From Hyaloperonospora brassicae (lineage: Eukaryota; Oomycota; Peronosporomycetes; Peronosporales; Peronosporaceae), in assembly GCA_947650285.1 (NCBI GenBank), contig CANTFL010001244.1:124001-188000 (forward strand): DNA of 64,000 bases. Reading direction: 5' to 3'. Each line of letters starts with the position of its first letter. Position 1 is the first letter of the stretch. Positions 13,827 to 23,819 of this stretch are shown here, piece by piece. Both the position numbers and the translations under genes were made by a program. A model generated the notes under the pieces. That model was not told the origin of the DNA. It did not search any database and saw only the letters and a list, made by a program, of their open reading frames with translations.

Positions 13827-13911
13827 TCAATGTGGCATTCTCTTTATTCCTAATTTATCGGAGTGGAGGATTCGACGGGAGAAGCCTGTTGATACCGAAA
13901 CCGACAAATCA

Positions 13912-14110
13912 AGGCTCGACGTTGAGAAATAGACAAGAGAAGACTCGACGAGAAAGTCTCGACGAGCCAAGCCTCGATGAGGAGAGACTCGACAAGACAA
14001 TACTCGACGACACAAGCCTCGACAAGCCAAGACTTGACGACCCAAAACTTGACGGGACAAGCCTCGATGAGCCAGGAATCGACGATCCAAGCCGCGATGA
14101 GAGAGCATAA
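13912..14110 (+). repeat. 15-bp minisatellite (~11 units plus decayed 5' units)
   Basis: From about 13942 to 14106 the sequence is built of 15-bp units close to RCCTCGACGAGCCAA, with decayed units upstream from 13912. The period is a multiple of three and units lack stops, so several frames on both strands stay open. The plus frame from 13832 reads as pentapeptides of xLDxx type (SLDEP, RLDKT, ILDDT, SLDKP, RLDDP); the minus frames give HRGL/RQVL-type pentads. Whether any frame is translated cannot be told from sequence. Confidence 0.8.
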
Positions 14111-14360
14111 TAAAGAATTGTTCATCCCATTAGTTAGTAGTATAGGACGATGTAAGGATGAAAGAGGACCACTTAAGGTTTCTTTTTCAATCAGAAAGAG
14201 AAAAGGTGGTAATCAATACAGAGTTGGAATTCTAAGTCCAACACACGTGTACATTTTAAGGAGTCCCTGCCTGGCCTCCATTGTGCCTGCTGTCGAGCCT
14301 CGAGGAGCAAGGCTTGCAATGGTCTTAATTGGAAGCGTTAAGTATTTAGTCGGCACGGGG

Positions 14361-14870
14361 TGGGCATTACTCGCTTCCAGCGTAAGATCAGTCTTGCCGC
14401 ACAGCGATCCTGAGACCTAGTAGACGGCACCGCTTTTAGACTCGCGAATGGTGAGCCAGTGACCCAATAGGCGGCACTTTTCAAAGACTCGTCATGCGAC
14501 GAGCTGGTAGACCTTTTACCAATGACACCGTTAGTCTTCTGTTCGGGCGTATACTGCGCCCGGTGACTTGTAAAAGCGTGGAAACGCCGGAGTCTACCCA
14601 TTGTACGAGGTCACAGGATTGTAGGGACGAATGCTGCTGAGCTCAGGAAGTCTTCTGGAACGGAGTGTGAGTGGTTATAGATATGTTTGCAAGGTTAAAT
14701 CCACTCCCCAAAACCGAAGGGGCGAACCGCGGAGATATTTGACCCGACGTACAAGCCATACTTTGCCGACTAGCTCGTAGATTGTTGTGTTGTCACGTTA
14801 AAACTATATTGCCCCAGATCTGACTGACTTATGTACCACAACTTGTTCTCGAGTTTCCAATTTGGGGTGT
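14361..14870 (+). repeat. LTR-like dispersed repeat, copy 2
   Basis: Collinear with the reverse complement of 1505-1981 (see there). A palindromic CGGGCG...CGCCCG block sits just before a TATA-like TTGTAAAAG at about 14570, then GCTGAGCTCAG and AGATCTGACTGACT follow. It could be the 5' LTR of the old Gypsy-A relic, but at least 2.7 kb of unrecognised sequence would then separate it from gag, so this is only a guess. Confidence 0.45.
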
Positions 14871-17334
14871 TCGATTGTTTTTTTTAGCAGGTACCAAACA
14901 TCTAAGGGGAATTATGGTCCTCAAATCGTTAGCACAATTGGAAAGCCCCCGGCGACAGCAGGATGGACTTCGCGCGCCGAATCGAACTCGTTGAAAGCGA
15001 TTATGACTCACGCGGACACACTGGTGGACCGAGCTATTTAAATCGGCAACTTCAGGGCGAGTGATCAAAATAGGGAGTAGGACACGACAATGACAACGAG
15101 GACGCTTCATTTAGTCTGGAAGCGAAATAATGTTCGCTGCACATGAGCCGTGTCAGCAACTTTTGTGGATTGATAGACGTCAAGCCGACGTGCACGACAA
15201 AGCAGAAGATAGTGGTCAAAGTTTGACATCTTGTTAAGCAACAAATGCTAGCTCTCAGGGCTACGAATAATGCCGAGACACTTATGGCAAATTTGTCTAT
15301 GTGCCGACTAGACGAGGAATCAAGATGAGCTGTTGTATGTTAAAGTCGATCTCAAAAAATCGCTTGTGTGAGGGTCAATCTTCCGTTTGCCCAGAATTGC
15401 CGACTTGCGGAGGGAGTACTCCGACCCGTGCCTTGTCGTATAGCTATGTGCTCACCTTTTGTACCCGTCTGTTGAGCTGGTTTGAGCGCTTCGTAATGGC
15501 CTTGAGAGATGTCGATCTCACTTAGGTTTTCGGGAGAGAGTTTGCTTTCGGTGCTGAAATCTCCACACCACGAACAGGGGTTCTGCGATCTTGATCTTGG
15601 ATCACACCAACTTGATTTGTTATCGGGGTCGGAGTCTTTGCTGTGCGGAAATCTTCACTCAGCAAATAACAGTCTTGCGTCAGCCTTGTCTCGATATCGG
15701 AGCGATCTGGTCTTGGGATCGGCCAATCTTGTCGGATGTGCGTAGCTTGGGCCAGATAGGTTTCCTGTTTCGCCAAAATGAAACGTGCGGATCTACCCGG
15801 TAGATCTCTTCGGTCTTGCTCGATCTTGTCTTGAACTTCTTTGTCAGATCTTCTAACCACTTGAGTTGTCTCGCGATCTTGTGTCCTGTCCTTTCGCGTT
15901 GTTGCTGCTACACTAGAAGTCGAGTTGAGTGTGATTACTTGAACGATCCGGACCAGATCTTCCGGGATCGCTCTTCTCGACCTCGGTCAACAATCCAAGG
16001 TCGGTCCCAATTTCCTTGCAACACGCGCGCCTTAAATCTATGGGAAAGTCAAAGAAATATTTGCTGGAAAAGAAGGTGGGACGCGCGTCGTGAGCAGAAG
16101 AAGTTGAGTTCAAGTCTGTTTATTTACCAACCAAACTACGAGCCGAATTATCTTAACGTCAATTTCTGATTGTAGATCGTTCCCCATACTAGTATTGCTC
16201 TGAGCCAGATCTTGCCCTTGAACTTGTGTCATAATTTCGTGACTTGTGATTCAATGATAGCGTCAGTATTCCAGGTATCGTACCTAGAACACCAAAATAG
16301 CCCAAACCCTGAATACGGTACCAAATTCCCATTTTTGGTACCGGAGAGCACTGAATAGTACCCAAATACCAAATGTGTCTAAATACATTTTGCGACGTCA
16401 ATTAAACCTGCTTCCACTGGCTCTTTCGGTCTGAACTCTTAAGCCATCACTTATGGACCTTAACAAGCATAATAATTATGATCCAATAACGCCATCAACG
16501 ATATATCCATAATCAACCGAGAACATGACCGATCTGGTGCCCAATTCGAGATCGTTGAGGATCGACTCGGTACAATTCAGCAGTAGATATTCTTCTGTTA
16601 ATTGTACATGCTTCAATACCACCCTTCAGGGTTTATCGGATGTACGAGACCCTCCATATGTCTTACAATATCTCCCTGGACTCCCATGCGTATTGATGCT
16701 TCCAGATCGGGCTATATTTAACCAAAATCATTTTTCACCTTGTGATACCGGTAAAGAGTATCACCGATCTTCAGGATACTACAACTTCGTCACAGAGCCA
16801 CATCGCACCACCTGGTCCCAGATGTACCTTTCCCAGAGAAAGTCTGCTACAATATTCACGACCGTTGTCGATATCGGTCAATAATATGTCCCAAATGTTC
16901 GTAAACCAAGAGGCCATGTCGTGTAGATTTGTGACCCAGTCTTTACCTGCTTCAACATACACGTTATTGTCCTTGACCAACCTTCAGGTAGGTTGCTTGA
17001 CTTCATCTCTTCCTTTGTCCCAGGTCACATCGTGTAAATTATCTGTATCTGCGTCTCGTCCCAGATTGGTCCATTGAAATCATTCCTTTCTACTCCTCGT
17101 CTTAAAATCTTCCATATCCATCATTCTGCCCACATTTGGAATGGATCGTTGATCCCTGTTGGAATCATCTTTCGTCTCCTATTGGATCGCGAGATCACTT
17201 GTTGTCATTTTCCGTCAGTAAGAGACGCCTTAACTAAGTGGTCACCAATCCACGTCCCAAAACTCAATTAGTGACTTTACCACAGCTGTACCATATGTTT
17301 AAGCTAAAGTCAGTCTATTAAGCAACGTGGGCGA
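14871..17334. other. Unassigned stretch with decayed coding-like patches
   Basis: No recognisable gene. 15510-15860 is enriched in GATCTTG/GATCTGG-like words. 16260-16390 carries several imperfect GGTACC-centred repeats. A minus-strand open stretch at 16771-16980 continues upstream past one stop to about 17100 and looks protein-like, with two NLHDV/NLHDM-containing segments suggesting an internal duplication, but I do not recognise the family. This may be leader or remnant of the older element into which Gypsy-1 inserted. Confidence 0.45.
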
Positions 17335-17339
17335 ACTTG
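17335..17339 (+). repeat. Target-site duplication ACTTG (left)
   Basis: Identical to 25321-25325 directly after the 3' LTR of Gypsy-1, which fixes the element ends. Confidence 0.9.
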
Positions 17340-17731
17340 TGTAACGGGGCAGCCCGTTACATGAAATTGTCACTTTAAGGAAAGTGACAATAAAGAATAT
17401 AAAGATGGATATTCTTTAAAACAATATCACCAAAGTGGTGATATTGAAGGGTCGACCAAAGGGTCTGTTCATTGGTTGATATCGTGATGATATCAACCCA
17501 CCAATCGCCGCAAGACGCGCGCAATGAGTGGTGACGAGACGTCACCATACACTCAGTTATATTAGTATAGTTAAACTAAGTCAAACAGAGAGACAGTAGT
17601 TTAAATACTTAATTATATTAATATAACAGTTCTACTTTTACCCTACCTACGCTTCCTCGCTTGCCACGTGTACGTCCGTCGGGGCACCCAAAACCCTTGC
17701 GTTAAGTTACGCAAGGGTGTGCCCCGTTACA
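17340..17731 (+). repeat. Gypsy-1 5' LTR
   Basis: 392 bp, TG...CA. It is built of consecutive hairpin-capable inverted repeats: stems at 17340-17348/17353-17361, 17366-17376/17381-17391, 17393-17400/17408-17415, 17421-17430/17436-17445, 17474-17483/17489-17498 and 17693-17702/17709-17718. It should hold the promoter and polyadenylation signal. Differences from the 3' LTR are mainly C to T. Confidence 0.95.
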
Positions 17732-17733
17732 CC

Positions 17734-17748
17734 TGGTAGCACTTCGTA
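17734..17748 (+). promoter_or_regulatory. Putative tRNA primer-binding site of Gypsy-1
   Basis: TGGTAGCACTTCG begins two bases after the LTR end, where minus-strand priming is expected. The same TGGTAG(C/T)AC start follows the 5' LTRs of Gypsy-2 (49821) and Gypsy-C (58570). TGG would pair with a tRNA CCA end; the tRNA is not identified. Confidence 0.65.
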
Positions 17749-17775
17749 GTCCTTCTAAGGACCACATCATCCAAC

Positions 17776-18849
17776 ATGAACATGTTGGATGATGATACCT
17801 TTCACGCCACGCGTGAAGGGTTGAACCATTTGATTGGCATCGAATGGAGTGCGGTAGAACGAATGAGTTCTACCGTAGGCGAATTTGCCATTAGCGCCAT
17901 GTTGGAGTCTCTAGACAGAGACCAACAACATGCCGCTATAGCCAAGTTCATCCAAAGTGAACTTGTCGCCGAAAGGGAGAAAGTAGCCTTGCTTCACCAG
18001 CAAGGCTCTCAACAGGCCGAGCAGTTGAGAAAACTCGGTGCTCAACAGACGGAGCTGTTGACACAGCAGCAATTCCATGCTGCTGTGGGCGGGACGGCGC
18101 ATGCGCGTCGTCCCGAAGTCATGAAAGTTGACATCTCCAAGTACAGTGGAGTCCCGGAGGACTCCCTGTTACTATGGTTTGTCGAACTCGACAGAGCCCT
18201 AAGGGCTCGTCGCGTCGAAGATGAGCAAATGAAACTCACATTTGCTGAGACCCACTTGGCAGGTCGTGCCAGAACTTGGTCCCTGGGACTCGAGAGTAGC
18301 GACCCAAACGTGTTTAGGTCGCTACATGACTTCAAGTCCCGGCTCAGACAAACGTTTGAGCCGCCACGGGCTGAGTTCAGGGCTCGTTCAGAGCTCCTGA
18401 AACTCAAGCAGGGTAAGCGTGATGTGCACGCTTACGCACAACATATACGACTCCTTGCGAGTAGTATAACTGCTAACCCAGTACATGAACACACGTTGAT
18501 TACGGTGTTCATGCAAGGGCTCGCAGAAGGGCCCGTCAGGAGCCACCTGTTCCGCCTTGAGCTGAATACGCTCGAAGAAGAGATATCAGCCACGGATCAG
18601 GAAGGCTTTAGCATGAGACAGGCTCATGCTAGCTCAAACTCTTATCGTCCACCGAGACGACAAGAGATTGGAGGTCCAGAACCAATGGACCTCTGCTATG
18701 TTGAGAGCGAGAGACCTCGCTCTTCAAACAACAAGCGATTGCAGAGGTGCAATCGCTGTCAGAAGTTAGGGCACTACGCATACGAGTGTAGTGCTCCACG
18801 CCCAGTACCAAACAGTACTGAGCGAAATGGACGACCATTTGCCACATAG
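17776..18849 (+). CDS. gag: Gypsy-1 Gag polyprotein
   Basis: Capsid/nucleocapsid protein that would assemble cytoplasmic virus-like particles. 357 residues, intact. Residues ~50-110 are Gln-rich and predicted helical. Residues ~115-280 match the retrotransposon Gag capsid fold (LLLWFVELDRALRAR; AGRARTW; LHDFKSRLRQTF; FMQGLAEGPVR). A CCHC zinc knuckle lies at 325-338 (CNRCQKLGHYAYEC). The start chosen is the first ATG (MNMLDDDTFHATREG); the internal MLDDD start, two codons on, is equally possible and matches the start seen in Gypsy-2. Pol lies about 130 bp downstream in another frame, so expression of pol from the same RNA would need frameshifting or a separate start. Confidence 0.93.
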   Translation: MNMLDDDTFHATREGLNHLIGIEWSAVERMSSTVGEFAISAMLESLDRDQQHAAIAKFIQSELVAEREKVALLHQQGSQQAEQLRKLGAQQTELLTQQQFHAAVGGTAHARRPEVMKVDISKYSGVPEDSLLLWFVELDRALRARRVEDEQMKLTFAETHLAGRARTWSLGLESSDPNVFRSLHDFKSRLRQTFEPPRAEFRARSELLKLKQGKRDVHAYAQHIRLLASSITANPVHEHTLITVFMQGLAEGPVRSHLFRLELNTLEEEISATDQEGFSMRQAHASSNSYRPPRRQEIGGPEPMDLCYVESERPRSSNNKRLQRCNRCQKLGHYAYECSAPRPVPNSTERNGRPFAT

Positions 18850-18977
18850 GGCAATGGGCGTGGGTCCAGCGCTGTTGCGAAGCCGCAACAGCGAGACGGA
18901 CCATCAAAAAATGGTCGGGGTCAGTAGGGGCGGAGCGCCCTACTGATCCAGCAACCTCAAGAGAATATTCAAATCTC

Positions 18978-19604
18978 TTGACGAAAGTTTCTCCAGATAC
19001 ACAATCATTGTGTGTCTCTGCACCTGGTGATGACGTTTCGCTCATCACCTTGAAGTTGGAAGCGACAAATGATTTGTCGCTTCGTGCCCTAGTAGACTGT
19101 GGGGCGTCGAACAACTTTGTTCGTCGCCAGTCACTAGAGGGTCGTAGGCTCAAGTTCGTTGAGCGCGACATTCCCCTCGCAAGGATGACGGTGCGCCTTG
19201 CAACAGGCGCATCGATTACCGTTGAGAAACGTGTAGTAGGAATCCACTACACGTTAGAGGGCGAACAGTACGATGATGACTTCATCGTGCTAGATCTGGA
19301 TGACAAATTTGGTGTCATCCTGGGATTACTTTGGCTCAGAAGGTACACGCCAAGTGTGAGCTGGCAGCATCGATCCGTGAAGATGCCTGCTGCTTGTTCA
19401 TCAGATGGCTATCTGATGAACGTCATGGAGCGTTCACAAGCGTGTGGATGTTCTGCGAGTGAGTGCGATGGCCTCACTTGCGGTACGGTCGTTATCACGA
19501 CTGCACAAGATCACAGTGTAGTTGATCACTACACTGTGGAGCAAGCTCTCGGCGGCTGTACAGATGTACAGGCTGCGCCGAAGGTCCACCACTCGAATAA
19601 GTAG
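18978..19604 (+). pseudogene. Gypsy-1 pol: aspartic protease segment
   Basis: Retropepsin that would cut the Gag-Pol polyprotein. The active-site motif is ALVDCGASNNF, with Cys where the family usually has Ser or Thr after Asp. Further on are the flap-like VRLATGASITV and the closing hydrophobic-Gly motif VILGLLWLRRY. The frame runs into TAG at 19602-19604. Gypsy-2 has TCG at the same codon, so this stop is a point mutation rather than the true end; the same frame continues into RT. Confidence 0.9.
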
Positions 19605-21260
19605 AGTGAACCGGGACATGGATGCATGCCTAGCGGGCAGCATCTTAGAAGAAAGAAACCTGTTGCCTCCAAAGGGCAACATGGAAATCCTAGGTCGACT
19701 GGAGAGTCAACCGTAGAGGATCGGTGCCTGACTGTGGTTGCACAGCCACTGTCGGAAGACGTCGAGGGAATAAGTCCCCACGTACTTGAGGAAGGAAATC
19801 CTCAAGAGTCGCTTGCTGAGGGATTAGGCCTTCAGCAACCTGTGGAAGCAAGTTCCCAGGAAGAAACCGAGACGTTGAACGTCTTGGTTAATGAAGGATC
19901 AAGCGTAGGCGCTTATACGCTTGATCTGATTGTGCCTCCGAAGTCAACTTCGGAGATAACTCAGTTGCCATCGCTAGAACCGAAACGGTTCTTGCGTGAT
20001 CTGCGTAGTGGCAAAGTCAAGCAGATCTGCCTACTCGTCACAGAGGATGAGTATGTGACCGACATTCGGTTGGCAACAGTATTTGCTGAGAACGAACGGG
20101 TTCTCAGCAGCTCATCGATGGACGAAAGTGTCCTCGATGAGAAGACTCGGATTGAGCGATACACGTCTCAATCCTGGGAGTCACTTCAGGCAAATCCTTT
20201 GTATAAGGATTTGATCGAATTCAGGGATGTATTCCCTGAATCCGTACCGTGCGAGTTGCCTAAGGACAAAGGCACTCGACACGAGATCGAGCTCAGACCG
20301 GGCTCGAAGTACTGTGTCATGAAGCAGTGGCCACTGCCTCGTGAACAAGTACTAGCGATCGACAAGTTCTTTGCCGATCGCTTAGCAGCGGGCCATGTAA
20401 GGGAATCAACATCCCCTCACAGCTCTCCGACCTTCTGTGTGCGAAAGGCCACAGGAGGGTGGAAGATAGTGCACGCATTCAACAAGTTGAATGCTGCAAC
20501 GGTACCGGCTCAGACGCCGATACCGAGGAAGGACGTAATCATAGATGGTATGTCAAAGAGTACCATCTTTTCGTCCATGGATCTGATGGATGGATTCTAT
20601 CCGATCCTGATGCGTGAACGGGACGTCCCGTTCACGGCAGTGAGTACCCCCAGCGGGATGCTGTGGGAGTGGCTAGTGATGCCACAGGGGCTGAGTAATG
20701 CCCCTGCAACATTCAACAGATGTGTTACAAATCTGTTGAGACCGGTGCGAGACTTCGCACCGAGTTACTTCGACGATGTGTTCGTCCATATCCGGGCTAT
20801 GTACGGAAAGACGAACGTTGAAGTCCACCGAACTCACGTACGTAAGGTTTTTCAACTTATGCGCAAGCATAAGTTGTACGCCAACCTCAAGAAGTGTATA
20901 TTCGCGGCTAGCGAAATACCACTTCTTGGGTGCATCGTGGGTAAACACGGCGTACGCCCTGATCCCGAAAAGATCAAGGCGATCACCGACTGGCCAGTGC
21001 CAGTCGATGTCAAGAGACTAAGGAAGTTCCTTGGGCTAGCGGCGTAGCTGCACAAGTACTCGCGCAACTTCGCCGAGATGACTGTTCATCTTTCTTGTCT
21101 GCTCAAGAAATATGTCAAGTGGTCATGGTACGCTGAGTGCCAGCGTTCCTTTAAAGGTATCAAGCAAAGCTTGATGCAATCGCCGATCTTGGCGATTGCA
21201 GATCAGGACAGACCATTTCATGTGGTCTGTGACGCCAGCGATCTCGCAATCGGCTGTGCG
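19605..21260 (+). pseudogene. Gypsy-1 pol: linker and reverse transcriptase
   Basis: Copies genomic RNA to DNA inside particles. After an acidic linker (19626-20200) the RT fingers/palm follow: ELRPGSKYCVMKQWPLP, SPHSSPTFCVRKATGGWKIV, motif A SSMDLMDGFY, WLVMPQGLSNAPATF and the catalytic PSYFDDVFVH at about 20760. The thumb/connection begins KIKAITDWPVP. A TAG at 21045-21047 replaces the Tyr codon kept in Gypsy-2 (TAC). After it the same frame continues into RNase H until one missing base near 21260. The catalytic residues are intact. Confidence 0.92.
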
Positions 21261-22600
21261 TTATGCAGTACAATGCAGATGGCGCGGAGCGCGTCATCTG
21301 TTATCAGTCGCGTCAGCTGCAAGCAGCTGAGCGCAATTACCCAGTGCATGACAAGGAACTCCTTGCCATGAAGTATGCACTGGCTAAGTTCCGGGTCTAT
21401 CGCTTGGGAGATAGACCGTTTGTTGTCTACACGGACCATGCGTCATTACGCACGGCCGTAAACAGCCCACACCTCTCGCAAAGAATGGCGAGGTGGCTGT
21501 CTTTCTTCGCGGAGTATAACTTCTCCGTGGAGTATAAACCGGGAAGAGTAAACGTCGTCGCGGATGCGCTCTCGCGCCGGCCCGATTTCGAGCCGGACGC
21601 ACAATCCAACAGTGAGGATAAGCCCACTGTTGCGACACTGTCAGTCAGTGTCCCGTCGTCAAGTTTACTTGACGACGTACGAAAGGCATACGCGGAAGAT
21701 AAGGATCTTCTGCGATTGACGGATCATCTGGTGAATCCATCCAGTAAATCCATGAGGGATTCACCGGCTTTGTACCGATCCTCATCGGATCGGTATAGTA
21801 CACGCAACGGATTGCTGTACTATACAGCTGTTGCCGACGACACGCCTCGTGTCGTCGTACCCGCTCATCATGATTTGCGTTTGCGCATCATGTATGAGTG
21901 TCACGATGCCCCAACAAGCGGCCATCGTGGAAGGGAAAAGACTTACCTCACGGTAAGTCGTGACTTTTACTGGCCACGCCAGTATCAGTTTTTACGCAAG
22001 TACATACGTGCTTGCGAGGTTTGTCAACGGGTGAAGCCATGTCCTTCATCCCGTGCGCCATTGCAGCCTCTGTCCGTTCCGACAGAGTGCTGGCAGTTCG
22101 TTTCCATGGACTTCGTCTTCGGGTTTCCCGAAGACGCTCACAGGAAAATGGTATTCTTGTGTTTGTTGACCGATTCAGCAAGATGGTTCATCTTGCTGCT
22201 GTCCCTGAGTCGATCAAGGCTCAAGGTTGTGCTCGTGTCTTTCTAGACACGGTCTTTAGACTCCACGGGTTACCCCGTGAACTCGTATCCGACCGTGACC
22301 CTCGGTTCACGGCGGCATTTTGGCAAACCGTGTTCCGTACTCTCGGAACGCGATTGAAGATGTCTACTTCTGACCATCCAGAAACAGATGGTCAGACGGA
22401 ACGTGCGATCTGTGTCCTCGAAGAGATCCTTCGAGGATATGTCCACTCGTTTCCGAGTTGGAGCGAATTCCTACCCATGGTGGAATTCGCCATCAATAAT
22501 TCGGTGCATGCTTCCACACAGCACACACCGTTTTACGTGAATAGCTTACGCCATCCACGAGTGCCCACCCTTATAGAGTGTGACTCTTGGATAATAGGGG
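21261..22600 (+). pseudogene. Gypsy-1 pol: RNase H and integrase
   Basis: RNase H would remove template RNA; integrase would insert the DNA. In the frame after the shift, RNase H shows ERVICYQSRQL, YPVHDKELLAMKYAL, VYTDHASL and NVVADALSRRP. The integrase HHCC zinc finger is around 21895-22035 (YECHDAP...GHRGREKTY, CEVCQRVKP). The first catalytic Asp lies in SMDFVFG, the second in VSDRDPRF and the Glu in TDGQTER. One base is missing near 22147, moving the frame inside the integrase core, and a further shift lies near 22600. Motif content is complete; only the frame is broken. Confidence 0.9.
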
Positions 22601-23819
22601 AGGGACTCGCTCGAGCAAAAACCGTTTTGGCTCTTGCTCATCACGTGTCGACGTTAACGTCGTCACGTATGATGCCGATGTCGATCAAGTCGACATCGAT
22701 GAAGAAGATCATCTCAATAATAGCGACGACGCTATTACTGACTCGGATGATGATGAAGATGCTGGTATATTCAGCATCGTCAACGATTATTCCAGCGAGG
22801 AAGAAGACAAACTCGCTGAAGAAGAGAACAATCTCTTAGCAGTGCGCACGAAGCGCACTGACAGACAAAACAAAGAGTCAGCAGAGAACTTCCTGCTGAC
22901 TCGAGAGGCGGTAGTCCGTTTCGTTCAGGACGCCATCGCAAATGCGGTGGACCGTCAGAAACGGAACGCAGACAAGAATGGAAGAGCAAATGTTCTTTCA
23001 TTTATAGTTAACGACCTAGTACTACTGTCTACGGTAAACTTACCTGGACATGCAGTCACTAGTGTCGGCAGTAGTAAACTACTGCCGAAATACATTGGGC
23101 CATTTCGAGTGTTGCATCGCAAGGGCAATGCATACACACTCGAATTGCCACGTAAGATGCGCACGCATCCTACGTTTTACGTGGGGAGGCTTAGGTCGTA
23201 CTGTCAGTACGAGTCTTCTTCTTCCGATGAAGATATCCCCCACGTTCAAGAACACCCATCAAGTTCTTGCGTTCGCGCTCCAGACGATCCGTCTGGTTTC
23301 GCAGATATGATACCTCGGAACTCAACCGAGATATCTCCCCGCGAGCTGTCGCCAGATCGCCGAATAGGGAGCGGACATCCCGCTCGACCTGAAGCTGCGC
23401 TGTGGCGTAATCGGCGCGGTCTCTCGCCCGATCAGCCTCGCGATCCTTGCGGTTCTTCCGCACGGTATCGGTCAAAGCGTAGCGCCGGTCGCGCTCGTGC
23501 TTCAAGTCATCGCGCAATTCATCGATTGCGCGATCCATCTCGTAAGGGTCGAGATGGTGAACCGAATCATCTGGAGGAGGTCTTTCCTCCTCCACCACAT
23601 CCTTTGGTGGACGCTCACGGTGATCAACGCTTTCTAGTGGAGCGTATCTTGAATCACCGTGACGATTCAGGATCAAGGACGAGCTACCTCGTCCAGTGGC
23701 GGGGGTATCCACCCTCTTGGAACAGCTGGGAGCCCCGCTCTCAGCTGTTGATGGATGTTGAAGGTCTCGTCCGCCAGTATGACGAGACCCATCCGATGAG
23801 TCATGTGGCCCATCGGTAA
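22587..23819 (+). pseudogene. Gypsy-1 pol C-terminus with chromodomain
   Basis: Continuous frame of about 410 codons. It starts with an acidic stretch (DVDQVDIDEEDH), then the integrase C-terminal GPF/Y-like module ([28 protein letters not shown]), a long Arg/Pro-rich linker, and a chromodomain at 23620-23800 ([27 protein letters not shown]). Chromodomains of this class usually bind modified histone H3 and guide integration to heterochromatin; that role is inferred. The Arg/Pro-rich linker (~23240-23600) overlaps the antisense ORF and is poorly conserved in this sense frame compared with Gypsy-2. Confidence 0.85.

Noticed and set aside
13827..14125. Minus-strand ORFs across the minisatellite as separate genes
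   Set aside because: Open only because the 15-bp unit lacks stops in those frames.
15522..15860. 112-codon minus-strand charged ORF
   Set aside because: Arises from GATCTTG-rich repeated words; no recognisable domain.
17735..18849. Treating the hairpins as CRISPR or attachment-site repeats
   Set aside because: Stem sequences are all different, with no constant repeat and no spacer pattern; this is a eukaryotic retrotransposon.
22590..22620. Programmed frameshift near the end of integrase in Gypsy-1
   Set aside because: Gypsy-2 is too broken here to show a conserved slip site, and the direction matches the two other single-base losses, so plain decay is simpler.
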